Shown here: one piece after another, positions 38,853 through 46,971 of the stretch | Layout of the letters: the number at the start of each line of letters is the position of its first letter | How positions within the stretch are numbered: the stretch's first letter is position 1 | Assembly: GCF_001618865.1 (NCBI RefSeq) | Contig: NZ_CP015136.1 | Location: forward strand, 7,413,001-7,477,000 | DNA: 64,000 nucleotides | Direction: 5' to 3' | Source of the DNA: Luteitalea pratensis | GTDB taxonomy: Bacteria; Acidobacteriota; Vicinamibacteria; Vicinamibacterales; Vicinamibacteraceae | The notes under the pieces: model-generated | Database searches by the model: none | What the model was told of the DNA's origin: nothing | The model's input: only the letters and a program-made list of their open reading frames with translations | Program-made: the position numbers and the translations under genes

Positions 38853-39503
38853 TCAATGCAAGCCGTACTCGTCGGCGAACGCGATCAGTTGACCGCGCCG
38901 GTGCACCGAGAGCTTCTCGTAGATGTTGTGCAGGTGCACCTTCACGGTACCTTCGGCAACACACAGCGCATCTGCGATTTGACGGTTGGCCAGACCCCGC
39001 CGGACGAGCCGGACGATCTCGATCTCCCGCGGCGTCAGCATGGTGGCGAGCTTGCGGTGCCGGTCCTCGTTGCGCACCAACTTCGCCATCGCGCGAGCGG
39101 CCGAGTCCTTCTCCAGCCACTGGCCGCCCGCGTGGACACGGCGGAGGCACAGCACGAGCAGCGACGGTGCCATCTCCTTGAGCACGACGCCGCGGACGTC
39201 GTAGCGCAACGCTTCGATCAGCTGGTCCTCGTTCAATCCTGCGGTCAGCAGCACGACACGGGGCCGTGGGTCGCGTGCCTGGAGTGCGGCGAGGACGGCG
39301 AGGCCGTCCATGTCGGGCATCTGCAAATCGAGCAGGAGGATGTCCGGGCGGGAGGCGTCAACGGCGGCGAGGGCCGCGGCTCCGGTCGAGCACCGCGCGA
39401 CGACGTCGAATCCCTCGTGTTCGCGGAGCAGGTGTTCGAGCCCGGTCAGGACGAGGGGATGGTCGTCGGCGATGGCCACGCGGATGGTCGACGGGTGCGG
39501 CAT
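38853..39503 (-). CDS. NarL/LuxR-type response regulator
   Basis: A 216-residue regulator. The receiver domain has IADDHPLVLTGLEHLL, phospho-acceptor Asp in ILLLDLQMPDMDGL (about 56) and VLKE with the conserved Lys region; the LuxR helix-turn-helix covers about 150-210 (LTPREIEIVRLVRRGLANRQIADALCVAEGTVKVH in two parts). ATG at 39503 gives a standard N-terminus; the frame to 39695 has no homology. The kinase encoded at 44186-45952 is the matching NarX/DegS type and is the likely partner, with the large secreted protein gene between them. Confidence 0.92.
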   Translation of the reverse strand: MPHPSTIRVAIADDHPLVLTGLEHLLREHEGFDVVARCSTGAAALAAVDASRPDILLLDLQMPDMDGLAVLAALQARDPRPRVVLLTAGLNEDQLIEALRYDVRGVVLKEMAPSLLVLCLRRVHAGGQWLEKDSAARAMAKLVRNEDRHRKLATMLTPREIEIVRLVRRGLANRQIADALCVAEGTVKVHLHNIYEKLSVHRRGQLIAFADEYGLH

Positions 39504-39851
39504 GGGTCGCGCGTCAGCGTCCCGCGGATTACGAGGCCACGAGCACACCTCGACGAAGGCGTCGCCGAGGTCTGCGGGCGCGAGTAAACGCGGGAATGTG
39601 CGCAGGGTATCACCAGACATTGCGGGAGCGGTGCGAGGGCCTGGCGACTGGGCGACTGGCAGTGATGAGGGAACCGCCAGCGCGAGGCAGGACAAGGCGT
39701 CCTGCCTGGAGCGGCTGCGGCAGGCCGGGAGCTCATGCTCCCGGCGCTGCGCGTGTGTATGCCGCTTGCGGAGGGCCGGCGAGGGGCTCCGGCCGTGACC
39801 GGAGACCCCGCGTGATCGAGGAGTGCCCGGTCCTCTGGTGGTGAACCTCGT
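39504..39851. other. Intergenic region between the LuxR-type regulator and the large secreted protein gene
   Basis: About 350 bp. It holds a weak ggcgact-type tandem near 39640-39660 and a GC-rich palindromic stretch near 39765-39805 that may end transcription of the large gene. No coding frame looks real and no promoter is convincing. Confidence 0.5.
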
Positions 39852-42800
39852 CTACTTCGTGAGGCAGATGTCCACCGATTGGGCCGTGCCATCCGCGAGG
39901 TTCGCGAAGATGCGATACAGGCCCGCCGTCAGCCCCTTCGTGCTCCAGTTGTAGTGGTACTGACTACCGTCCCATTGGTACAGGGGCACGACGGATGCCG
40001 ACACGGGCTCCGGAGTCTCGAGCGCCGCTGCCGAATCGCACGCGCCAAGTCTTCCGGTGCGCGTGAAGGTCGGAATGCCCGTCTGTTGCACGACAGCGCC
40101 GGCTGCGTTCTTGAGGACGAACTTCGCCGGAATGGTTTGACCCGTCTTGAACTTGCTCATGAGGACGAGATCATGGGCCGTGTCGTTGATTGGCTGCAGG
40201 AAGCCGTCCCACCCGTAGACGACATCGATCTCTACCGTTATTGACGCGCCGTTGTAGTTCGCCGTATCGGTCGGCGTGAACGCTACCGTCAGCTTCTGGT
40301 TCAGACCGACGTTCAGCGTCACGCCGGCGGCCGGTTCGTAGCTGAACGAGCCCGCGACGTTCGCGGTGGCGTTCAGTTGCGTCGCACTCAGCGCGGTCCC
40401 GTAGATGATGTCGGCGGGATTCGTCCAGGTGACGACCGGCGTCGCCTTGAGCACGGTGATCTGTACCGTCTTGGACGCGCCGTTGTAGTTCGCGGCATCA
40501 GTCGGCGTGAAGCTCACCGACAGCGTCTGCCCCGGACCGGCGTTGAGCTGCGTGCCCACGGGCGGCGTGTAGACCAAACTGCCCGCGACATTCGCGGCCG
40601 CATTGAGCTGCGCGGCGCTCAGCAGCGTGCCGTAGGTGATGTCGGCCGGCGTGGCCCAGGTGATCACCGGCGTCGCCTTGGCGATCTCGATGGCCGCCGT
40701 GTTGGAGGCCGCGGCGTAGTTGTCGTTGCCGGCAAAGTTACCGGTCGCAACGTAGCTGCCGGCGTTCACCGGCGCCTGCCCGTTGGTCGTGTCGTAGCTG
40801 ATCGTTGCGGCACCCAGGTCCGCGCCACCCACGCCCGCCACCGTCCCCGTCGTCCCGTGCGCCTGGCCGTCGAAGGTGGCGCTCACCGATTGCACGTTCA
40901 CCGTCGGAGTCGCCTTGCTGATCACGATCGCCGCCGTGCCGCTGGCATTGTTGTAGTTGCCCGTGATGTCGGTGAATGCCCAGTTGGCCGTCCCACCCGG
41001 CACGTTGGTGTAGCTGTCACCGAGCACCAGGCCCGTCAGGGTCTCGCCCTTGACACCCGTGGCCGAGCCCGTCGCGCCATGCGCCGCGCCGTCGTATGTA
41101 CCGCTGTAGCCATCGACCTGGATCGTCGCGTCCGCCTTGCTGATCACGATCGCCGCCGTGCCGCTGGCGTTGTTGTAGTTGCCCGTGATGTCGGTGAATG
41201 CCCAGTTGGCCGTCCCACCCGGTACGTTGGTGAAGCTGTCACCGAGCACCAGGCCCGTCAGGGTCTCGCCCTTGACACCCGTGGCCGAGCCCGTCGCGCC
41301 ATGCGCCGCGCCGTCGTATGTACCGCTGTAGCCATCGACCTGGATCGTCGCGTCCGCCTTGCTGATCACGATCGCCGCCGTGCCGCTGGCGTTGTTGTAG
41401 TTGCCCGTGATGTCGGTGAATGCCCAGTTGGCCGTCCCACCCGGTACGTTGGTGAAGCTGTCACCGAGCACCAGGCCCGTCAGGGTCTCGCCCTTGACAC
41501 CCGTGGCCGAGCCCGTCACGCCATGCGCCGCGCCGTCGTACGCACCGCTGTAACCATCGACTTGGATCGTCGCGTCCGCCTTGCTGATCACGATCGTCGC
41601 CGTGCCGCTGGCGTTGTTGTAGTTGCCCGTGACGTCGGTGAATGCCCAGTTGGCCGTCCCACCCGCTACGTTGGTGAAGCTGTCACCGAGCACCAGGCCC
41701 GTCAGGGTCTCGCCCTTGACACCCGTGGCCGAGCCCGTCGCACCATGCGCGTCGCCGTCGTACACGCCCGTGTAGCCGGTGACCGCGACCGTCGCGTTGG
41801 CCTTGCTGATCACAATCTGAACCGTGCCGTTGGCGTTGTTGTAGTTGCCGGTCACGTCGGTGAACACCCAGTTGGCCGCGCCGCCCGGGACGTTGGTGAA
41901 GCTGTCACCGAGCACCAGGCCCGTCAGGGTCTCGCCCTTGACACCCGTGGCCGAGCCCGTCGCACTATGCGCGTCGCCGTCGTAAGTAAAACTCCCACCC
42001 TGAACGTTGATGGTTGCCGAAGCGCGGCTTACCAATTGCTGTAGCGTTGCCTGACTTTGCGCGAACTGCGGTGTGGTCCCCTGGCTTGTACCGCTGTACG
42101 CCGCCGCGATCGTGTACGCACTTGTTGCGGCAGGCAGCGTTGACGCACTGCATGTTGCAGTGTTGCCCAGGAGGGGCACGGCGGCGCAGAGTACCGTCGA
42201 GCCGTTCGTGAACGTAACCGTCCCGACGCCGCTCGGGTTTGCCGGCACTGCGTTTACTGTTGCCGTGAACGTTACAAGAGTGCCGTACGTACTGGGGTTC
42301 GCACTGGAGATGATCGCGGTGGTAGTGGCTACCTGGGCCACCGCAGCGTAGTTCGCGTCAACATTCCGGGTTGAATTGTCGTGGTTCAAACAAATCGGAT
42401 TAGACGCATCTTCCGCCTGGCCAACCTTCCAGTTGGCGAACGTGTACTGTGTGCCGACGCTAGATAATGGCATCGCCGTCAGCCGCAAAGACTGTGGGGA
42501 GGCAGTAGCTTGCGGAATATTCGTCCCATTGTTACCGGTGTCAGCAAGAATGGATCCAGAGGAGACAACTAACCCGGAACAGTCGGCGGCGCTGTATAAC
42601 TGCCACTCGATCGTGGCTTTGTTACCAGCGGTGCCAGTGGTCTTGACACGTACCGCACCGTCCGTGAACGTGACCTGCGCCTGGGACGCAGCGCCACGCG
42701 CCGTTAGATAGAACTTCACACCGAGGTGGTGCGGCTCCACGAGGAATAGCGTGGCGTTGTTGATGCGACCGAGTTCATCAGCCTGGATGGTGAAGCTGCG

Positions 42801-43934
42801 GGTTTCGTGTTCGAGAGGCAGTTCCTGCAGGCCCAATGTGATCGTCTCGTTCGGCTGCCAGCCGGTGCCGGAGACGTACACCGTGTCTCCCGGGAGGTAG
42901 TCATCGCGGTCGGTGCGGATCGTCGCGAAGGTGTAGCTCTCGGCGCTTGCCTCGCCGCGACCCTCAGCGCCGGCACCACCGGTGACGAGCGCCTGCCCTT
43001 CCCGGCCGCGGTACGGCCACTCCGTTGCCAAAGCCACTGCGGTCGCGCCCACGCGGGCAACGGCCGGCGAGCCCGTCGGCAGGAACGTGCCCGTCCAGGG
43101 GCGATACAACTCGGCACCAGCGACCTGCCCGTTCGACGCACCGCCGATCAGCAGCACCTGGTTGTTGTGCGCGAGCAAGACCGCCTGGTGGTCACGCCGC
43201 GGCGCTGACATCTCACTGGAGATGAGGATGCCGTCCTCGGTGTCGTAGATATCGACGAGCGCGAGATCATGGACGCCATCGTTGCCGCCCGCGAGCAGCA
43301 CGCGGCCGTTCATCAGCGTGGTGGCGCTCAGACCGGCACGCGCGACCTCGAGGTCTGCAGGACCCGGGGAGACCAGCCCGGTCTCCGGATCAAGGATCTC
43401 CACATCGGCCACAACGGCATTGCCGTCGTAGCCGCCGGCAAACAGCACGCGACCGTCAGCCAGTCGCGCGGCGGCATGGCCCGTGCGCGGTCCCGACAGG
43501 AACGCCAGCGGCGTCACTTCACCCGTGGACGGATCGAACCGCTCGATCGCGGCGGTGGGAGCCGTCACGGGTTGGCCCTGCTCGTCCACGCTCGTCACGC
43601 CGGTGCCGCCAGCGATGATCACCGTACCGTCGGCAAGGGTCGTCGCGGTCTGCCCCCAGCGTTGCACCGGACTGGCGCCAGCCGGCGACCACGTCCCTCC
43701 GGCGAATCGCTCGGCGACGGCCATGGACGCGCCAGACTCGCGGCCGCCGAACACCAGCACACTGCCGTCCGGCAGGAGTGCAGACGATGCGAACTCGCGT
43801 CCGGCGGTCATCGCACCCGAAGGCGACCACTTACCGGATGGATCGATGGGCGTCTCGCCCTTCACGCCGACCATCAAGGCGCCGGCTGTCGTGGCCACTG
43901 CTACGAGCGTAGCCACACTGCTGTGCAATCTCAT
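39852..43934 (-). CDS. Large secreted kelch / Ig-like / MBG-repeat protein with PxKF C-terminus
   Basis: A 1360-residue surface or secreted protein. After a signal peptide (about 1-27) come six or so kelch-like blades (SSALLPDGSVLVFGG, ARLADGRVLFAGG and similar, 30-330), a filamin-like domain (DDYLPGDTVYVSGTGW), a bacterial Ig-like domain (about 540-632), five nearly identical 74-residue MBG-type repeats (about 635-1004), two further MBG/Ig repeats, and a C-terminal PxKF-type domain (FLQPINDTA ... IPAKFVLK). There is no sortase or PEP-CTERM signal. An adhesin or matrix protein is likely. It is flanked by a two-component kinase and regulator that may control it. Confidence 0.88.
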   Translation of the reverse strand: MRLHSSVATLVAVATTAGALMVGVKGETPIDPSGKWSPSGAMTAGREFASSALLPDGSVLVFGGRESGASMAVAERFAGGTWSPAGASPVQRWGQTATTLADGTVIIAGGTGVTSVDEQGQPVTAPTAAIERFDPSTGEVTPLAFLSGPRTGHAAARLADGRVLFAGGYDGNAVVADVEILDPETGLVSPGPADLEVARAGLSATTLMNGRVLLAGGNDGVHDLALVDIYDTEDGILISSEMSAPRRDHQAVLLAHNNQVLLIGGASNGQVAGAELYRPWTGTFLPTGSPAVARVGATAVALATEWPYRGREGQALVTGGAGAEGRGEASAESYTFATIRTDRDDYLPGDTVYVSGTGWQPNETITLGLQELPLEHETRSFTIQADELGRINNATLFLVEPHHLGVKFYLTARGAASQAQVTFTDGAVRVKTTGTAGNKATIEWQLYSAADCSGLVVSSGSILADTGNNGTNIPQATASPQSLRLTAMPLSSVGTQYTFANWKVGQAEDASNPICLNHDNSTRNVDANYAAVAQVATTTAIISSANPSTYGTLVTFTATVNAVPANPSGVGTVTFTNGSTVLCAAVPLLGNTATCSASTLPAATSAYTIAAAYSGTSQGTTPQFAQSQATLQQLVSRASATINVQGGSFTYDGDAHSATGSATGVKGETLTGLVLGDSFTNVPGGAANWVFTDVTGNYNNANGTVQIVISKANATVAVTGYTGVYDGDAHGATGSATGVKGETLTGLVLGDSFTNVAGGTANWAFTDVTGNYNNASGTATIVISKADATIQVDGYSGAYDGAAHGVTGSATGVKGETLTGLVLGDSFTNVPGGTANWAFTDITGNYNNASGTAAIVISKADATIQVDGYSGTYDGAAHGATGSATGVKGETLTGLVLGDSFTNVPGGTANWAFTDITGNYNNASGTAAIVISKADATIQVDGYSGTYDGAAHGATGSATGVKGETLTGLVLGDSYTNVPGGTANWAFTDITGNYNNASGTAAIVISKATPTVNVQSVSATFDGQAHGTTGTVAGVGGADLGAATISYDTTNGQAPVNAGSYVATGNFAGNDNYAAASNTAAIEIAKATPVITWATPADITYGTLLSAAQLNAAANVAGSLVYTPPVGTQLNAGPGQTLSVSFTPTDAANYNGASKTVQITVLKATPVVTWTNPADIIYGTALSATQLNATANVAGSFSYEPAAGVTLNVGLNQKLTVAFTPTDTANYNGASITVEIDVVYGWDGFLQPINDTAHDLVLMSKFKTGQTIPAKFVLKNAAGAVVQQTGIPTFTRTGRLGACDSAAALETPEPVSASVVPLYQWDGSQYHYNWSTKGLTAGLYRIFANLADGTAQSVDICLTK
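40921..42030 (-). repeat. Five tandem 222-bp units encoding MBG-type repeats
   Basis: Unit boundaries recur every 222 bp (40921, 41143, 41365, 41587, 41809). The three units from 40921 to 41586 are almost identical at DNA level; the one at 41809 is the most diverged. The period is 74 codons, so gain or loss of units keeps the frame. Confidence 0.93.
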
Positions 43935-44127
43935 GACGATGTCCTTCGTTAGGAGTGAGGGTCACGCTGGCCGAATCCGGGCTGTCCTTCGATAGGTCAG
44001 CGCCTGTCGACCGATGCGTGCATCACTTGTCACGCTGCGGGGAGCAGTGCTGTAGCGAGTCTAGAGATGGCGCCGGCACGACACCATACGCCGTCGGCTA
44101 CATCCTTCTATGGCGAGAATGCAGAGG

Positions 44128-44147
44128 CCGGTATACCGGTCGGTATA
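44128..44147. promoter_or_regulatory. Palindromic operator candidate in the divergent region
   Basis: The palindrome CCGGTATACCGG is followed by a half-copy cggtata in the 250-bp gap between the large secreted protein gene and the kinase gene. It may be a binding site for the LuxR-type regulator; this is inference. Confidence 0.4.
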
Positions 44148-44185
44148 GAAGCGCGGGCTTTTGCCGAATACCTGATTACGGATCC

Positions 44186-45952
44186 ATGACTGACACGCCC
44201 GGCTACGCGCCTCGGCACAGGGTGGAGCGAGTCGTCTCCGCAGGACGACTCGTGCTCGCCGCTTTCCTGTGCCTGGCGCTGCTGATCGACCCGAGCGAGC
44301 CGGGCCGTCATGGCGCGGTCGTGCGGGGGATCGCTGCGGGATACCTGGTGTACGCGCTCGCTCTCGCCGCGTGGTCGTGGCTCGGAAGCACGACGCTCGG
44401 CGGCCTGGGGATCGCGACGCACGTCCTGGATCTGGTGCTGTTTGCGCTGCTCATGCACCTGTCGGACGGGCCGGCGAGCCCGTTCTTCGTCTACTTCATG
44501 TTCGCGACGCTGTGCGGCGCCATCCGATGGCATGGCCGGGGCGCGCTCGTGACTGGTGTCGTCGCCCTCACGTTGTACGTTCTGGTCAGCGCCGCCGGGG
44601 TCAGGTACTTCGGCACCGGCACGCTGGACGGTCTGCGCTTCGTGACACGCTGCGCGCACCTGGCGACGATTGCCGCACTGCTTGCCTATCTCGGGGCCCA
44701 CCACAGGCGACTCGAACGTGAGCTCGGAAGCCTGGCCCGCTGGCCGCGGCGACACTCGGCCGGAGACGAGGAGGGGCTGCGGGCGATCCTCGCGCATGCC
44801 GCGGAGACGCTCGGCACGCAGCGTGTCGTCCTGGTCTGGGAAGAACACGATGAGCCGTGGCTTCAGGTGGCGCAGCAGGACGGCCCCTCATTCCAGCGCT
44901 CGAGTGAAGCGCCCGACACCTTCGGGGAGATCGTGACTGGTCTTGCGGCCAGCTTCGTGGCCGAGAACGTGATGCAGCAGCCTCCGGCGCGAGTGGTCGC
45001 GCGGACGAGCCACGGGATTCAGTACTGTTCCGGTGTCGTGGTGTCGCCGCAGTTCCTGCGGCGGTTCCCCGCGCGGAGCGTGCTCGCCATCCGCATCTGT
45101 GACGACAGCCTTCGGGGATGGCTCATCGCGTTCGACAAGCGCGCAATGTCCATCGACGATCTCGTGCTCGGTGACATCGTCGGGCGCCTCGTGGCAGGAG
45201 CGCTGGAACTCGAGGTGCGACTCGAACAGTTGGGGGAGCGTGCGGCCAGCGATGAACGCCTACGCCTTGCCAGGGATCTGCACGATGGTGTGCTGCAGGC
45301 ATTGACTGCAGCCGCCCTTCAGGTACAGGCCGCTCGCGACGTGCTGCACCTGGATGTCGCCGCCGCGGAGGAGCGGTTGGCCCGCGTGCAGGACACGGTC
45401 TTCACGGAACAGCAAGTCGTCCGGCGCGCAGTCGAGACGCTCAACCCCCGGCACGTCCGCTTCGTACCGCGGCTGGACAGCCTCGCATCGCTGCGCGAAT
45501 GCGTGCGTGCGGTGGCGCGACAATGGGACCTGCGCGTCCGGCTCGACATGGCCGGCTCATCACCGGTGCCCCAACACGTCGTCCACGAGATCTGTCGGAT
45601 GGTGACCGAAGCACTCGTGAACGCGGCGCGGCATGGCGCTGCAAGGGATGTTTTCGTCGCATGCGAGACGTCGGCAACCATCGTCCGTCTGGTCGTCGAG
45701 TACGAGGGACGCGGGTTCGTGGGCCTGGACGGCCGTCACGATCTCGCGTCGCTGTCGGCGATGGGGCAGGGTCCGCGGACGCTGATGCAGCGCGTCGCCG
45801 CCCTCGAGGGAGCGTTCTCCATCGAGTCGTGCACGACTGGCGCGCGGCTCGAGATCGAGGTGCCACTCCAGGAGCCGGGAGGGCACGCTCGCCCGCGCCT
45901 TGTAGCCTGCGCCGGTCCGCTGCGCGAACAAGTGCCGGCTACGTCTTCCTGA
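44186..45952 (+). CDS. Membrane histidine kinase, NarX/DegS (HisKA_3) type
   Basis: A 588-residue kinase. Six membrane helices cover about 15-180, a GAF-like region about 195-350, and the HisKA_3 DHp helix reads LRLARDLHDGVLQALTAAAL near 365 with the phospho-acceptor His. The ATPase domain keeps an N-box (MVTEALVNAARHG) and an EGRGF G1 box in which the usual Asp-Asn is replaced by Tyr-Glu, and has GQGPRTLMQRV where GLxxMxxR is expected. ATG at 44186 is chosen; the frame to 43955 lacks homology. It probably phosphorylates the LuxR-type regulator across the intervening secreted protein gene. Confidence 0.88.
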   Translation: MTDTPGYAPRHRVERVVSAGRLVLAAFLCLALLIDPSEPGRHGAVVRGIAAGYLVYALALAAWSWLGSTTLGGLGIATHVLDLVLFALLMHLSDGPASPFFVYFMFATLCGAIRWHGRGALVTGVVALTLYVLVSAAGVRYFGTGTLDGLRFVTRCAHLATIAALLAYLGAHHRRLERELGSLARWPRRHSAGDEEGLRAILAHAAETLGTQRVVLVWEEHDEPWLQVAQQDGPSFQRSSEAPDTFGEIVTGLAASFVAENVMQQPPARVVARTSHGIQYCSGVVVSPQFLRRFPARSVLAIRICDDSLRGWLIAFDKRAMSIDDLVLGDIVGRLVAGALELEVRLEQLGERAASDERLRLARDLHDGVLQALTAAALQVQAARDVLHLDVAAAEERLARVQDTVFTEQQVVRRAVETLNPRHVRFVPRLDSLASLRECVRAVARQWDLRVRLDMAGSSPVPQHVVHEICRMVTEALVNAARHGAARDVFVACETSATIVRLVVEYEGRGFVGLDGRHDLASLSAMGQGPRTLMQRVAALEGAFSIESCTTGARLEIEVPLQEPGGHARPRLVACAGPLREQVPATSS

Positions 45953-45970
45953 TGTGAGCGATCGGTCCGC

Positions 45971-45995
45971 AGGCGCCTCAGAGAGGCGCCCCTAC
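45971..45995 (-). repeat. GTAG-headed REP-like palindrome upstream of the antitoxin gene
   Basis: On the minus strand GTAGGG is followed by GCGCCTC-TCT-GAGGCGC. It lies in the gap between the histidine kinase and antitoxin genes. Confidence 0.75.
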
Positions 45996-46044
45996 CACCC
46001 CGCCTCGTGACCGCCTCATGGCGCGGCGGGAGGCCTGATGGCGA

Positions 46045-46074
46045 TTGACTAATCAGATTAGCTAACAGCATGAT
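46045..46074 (+). promoter_or_regulatory. Promoter with palindromic operator of the antitoxin gene
   Basis: A -35-like ttgact (46045-46050) and a weak -10-like catgat (46069-46074) are 18 bp apart, and the 13-bp palindrome CTAATC-A-GATTAG (46049-46061) lies between them. An operator in the spacer fits autorepression by a Phd/VapB-type antitoxin. The short distance to the ATG would make the mRNA nearly leaderless. Confidence 0.45.
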
Positions 46075-46080
46075 TCGGGC

Positions 46081-46326
46081 ATGAAGCCGCTCAGGCAGGT
46101 CAACGTTCATCAAGCCAAGACGGAGCTGTCACGACTGCTCCTGGACGTGGAGCGTGGTCACGAAGTGGTCATCGCGCGCAACGGCGCGCCCGTCGCCAAG
46201 CTCGTGCCGCTTCCGGCGGCAGGCACGAAGCGGCTGTGCGTCGACACATGGAAGGGGCGCATCCAGATGGGCGAGGACTTCGACGCGCCGCTCACGGATG
46301 CGGAGCTCGAGGAGTGGGGGGCATGA
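46081..46326 (+). CDS. Phd/YefM-type antitoxin (VapB-like)
   Basis: An 81-residue protein with the classic antitoxin start VNVHQAKTELSRLL and HEVVIARNGAPVAKLVPL, i.e. the Phd/YefM DNA-binding fold, and an acidic C-terminal tail (FDAPLTDAELEEWG) that would wrap a PIN toxin. It overlaps the truncated toxin frame by ATGA. Because the toxin is broken it is now an orphan, although it may still repress its own promoter. Confidence 0.88.
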   Translation: MKPLRQVNVHQAKTELSRLLLDVERGHEVVIARNGAPVAKLVPLPAAGTKRLCVDTWKGRIQMGEDFDAPLTDAELEEWGA

Positions 46327-46409
46327 CGTTCCTGCTCGACACGCATTGCTGGCTGTGGTTGAAGGCCGATTCGCGCCGCTTTCCTCGCCGGTGCGGTGCC
46401 GCGTACTGA
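46323..46409 (+). pseudogene. Truncated PIN-domain toxin (VapC-like)
   Basis: A 28-codon remnant reading MTFLLDTHCWLWLKAD before it diverges and stops at TGA 46407-46409. The first Asp of the PIN active site is present, but over 100 residues with the other catalytic acids are missing. A REP-like palindrome lies 50 bp further on at the end of rfaE2, close to the break. The toxin cannot be active. Confidence 0.8.
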
Positions 46410-46458
46410 GGAATCCGCGCGCGCGCGTGCTGTCCAGGCATCCAAAACCACCCCCCAC

Positions 46459-46483
46459 GGGCAGCTCGGGGAGCTGCCCCTAC
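46459..46483 (-). repeat. GTAG-headed REP-like palindrome providing the rfaE2 stop
   Basis: On the minus strand GTAGGG is followed by GCAGCTC-CCC-GAGCTGC. The TAG of its head is the stop codon of the heptose-phosphate adenylyltransferase gene. Confidence 0.85.
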
Positions 46484-46971
46484 CTCCTGATCTTGCCGAT
46501 GAGGCCGGTCGTCGAGTGGCCCTGCTCGGTCGGCACGCGGACGACGCGGCCACCGCGGGCCCACACGATCTCTCGCCCCACGACCTGGTCGAGCGGCCAG
46601 TCGGCCCCCTTCACGAGGACATCAGGCTGCAGCGCGGCGATGATGTCGGCCGGGGTCGGCTCGTCGAAGGTCACCGCGAGGTCCACCACCCGAAGTGCCG
46701 CGACGAGCTCGGCCCGCTCGGCGGCGGGATGTACAGGGCGATCTGGCCCCTTGGCGGCGCGCACGGTGTCATCGGTGTTGATGGCCACCACGAGGTGGTC
46801 GCCTTCGGCCTTCGCCGCGGCGAGGTAGCGGACGTGACCGGCGTGCAGCAAGTCGAACACACCGTTGGTGAACACCACCGTCCGACCCGCTGCCTGCCAG
46901 GCCCGAACGCGCGCCAGGCACACTTCGCGCGAGACGACACCGCCGCCCTCCCGCTCAGGCAGTCGGCTCAT
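46480..46971 (-). CDS. rfaE2: D-glycero-beta-D-manno-heptose 1-phosphate adenylyltransferase (RfaE2/HldE C-terminal type)
   Basis: A 163-residue nucleotidyltransferase with TNGVFDLLHAGHVRYL near 35-50 (the HxGH motif reads HAGH), GDHLVVAINTDDTVRAAKG, LQPDVLVKGADW and the C-terminal GHSTTGLIGKI. It forms ADP-heptose from heptose-1-phosphate for lipopolysaccharide core assembly. It is the stand-alone form without the kinase half of HldE. The gene overlaps the Wzt gene by 17 bp, so heptose activation and O-antigen export are co-expressed. The TAG stop is part of a REP element. Confidence 0.92.
   Translation of the reverse strand: MSRLPEREGGGVVSREVCLARVRAWQAAGRTVVFTNGVFDLLHAGHVRYLAAAKAEGDHLVVAINTDDTVRAAKGPDRPVHPAAERAELVAALRVVDLAVTFDEPTPADIIAALQPDVLVKGADWPLDQVVGREIVWARGGRVVRVPTEQGHSTTGLIGKIRR

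Noticed and set aside
38591-39181. Plus-strand open frame over the LuxR-type regulator
   Set aside because: Arg/Ser-rich antisense reading with no family pattern, overlapping a clear gene.
40921-42030. CRISPR array
   Set aside because: The 222-bp units are contiguous coding repeats without spacers, and no cas gene is present; the same applies to the 165-bp units at 27258.
40377-42044. A 555-residue plus-strand frame with internal repeats
   Set aside because: It is the antisense of the five MBG repeats; its regularity only mirrors the tandem units of the real gene.
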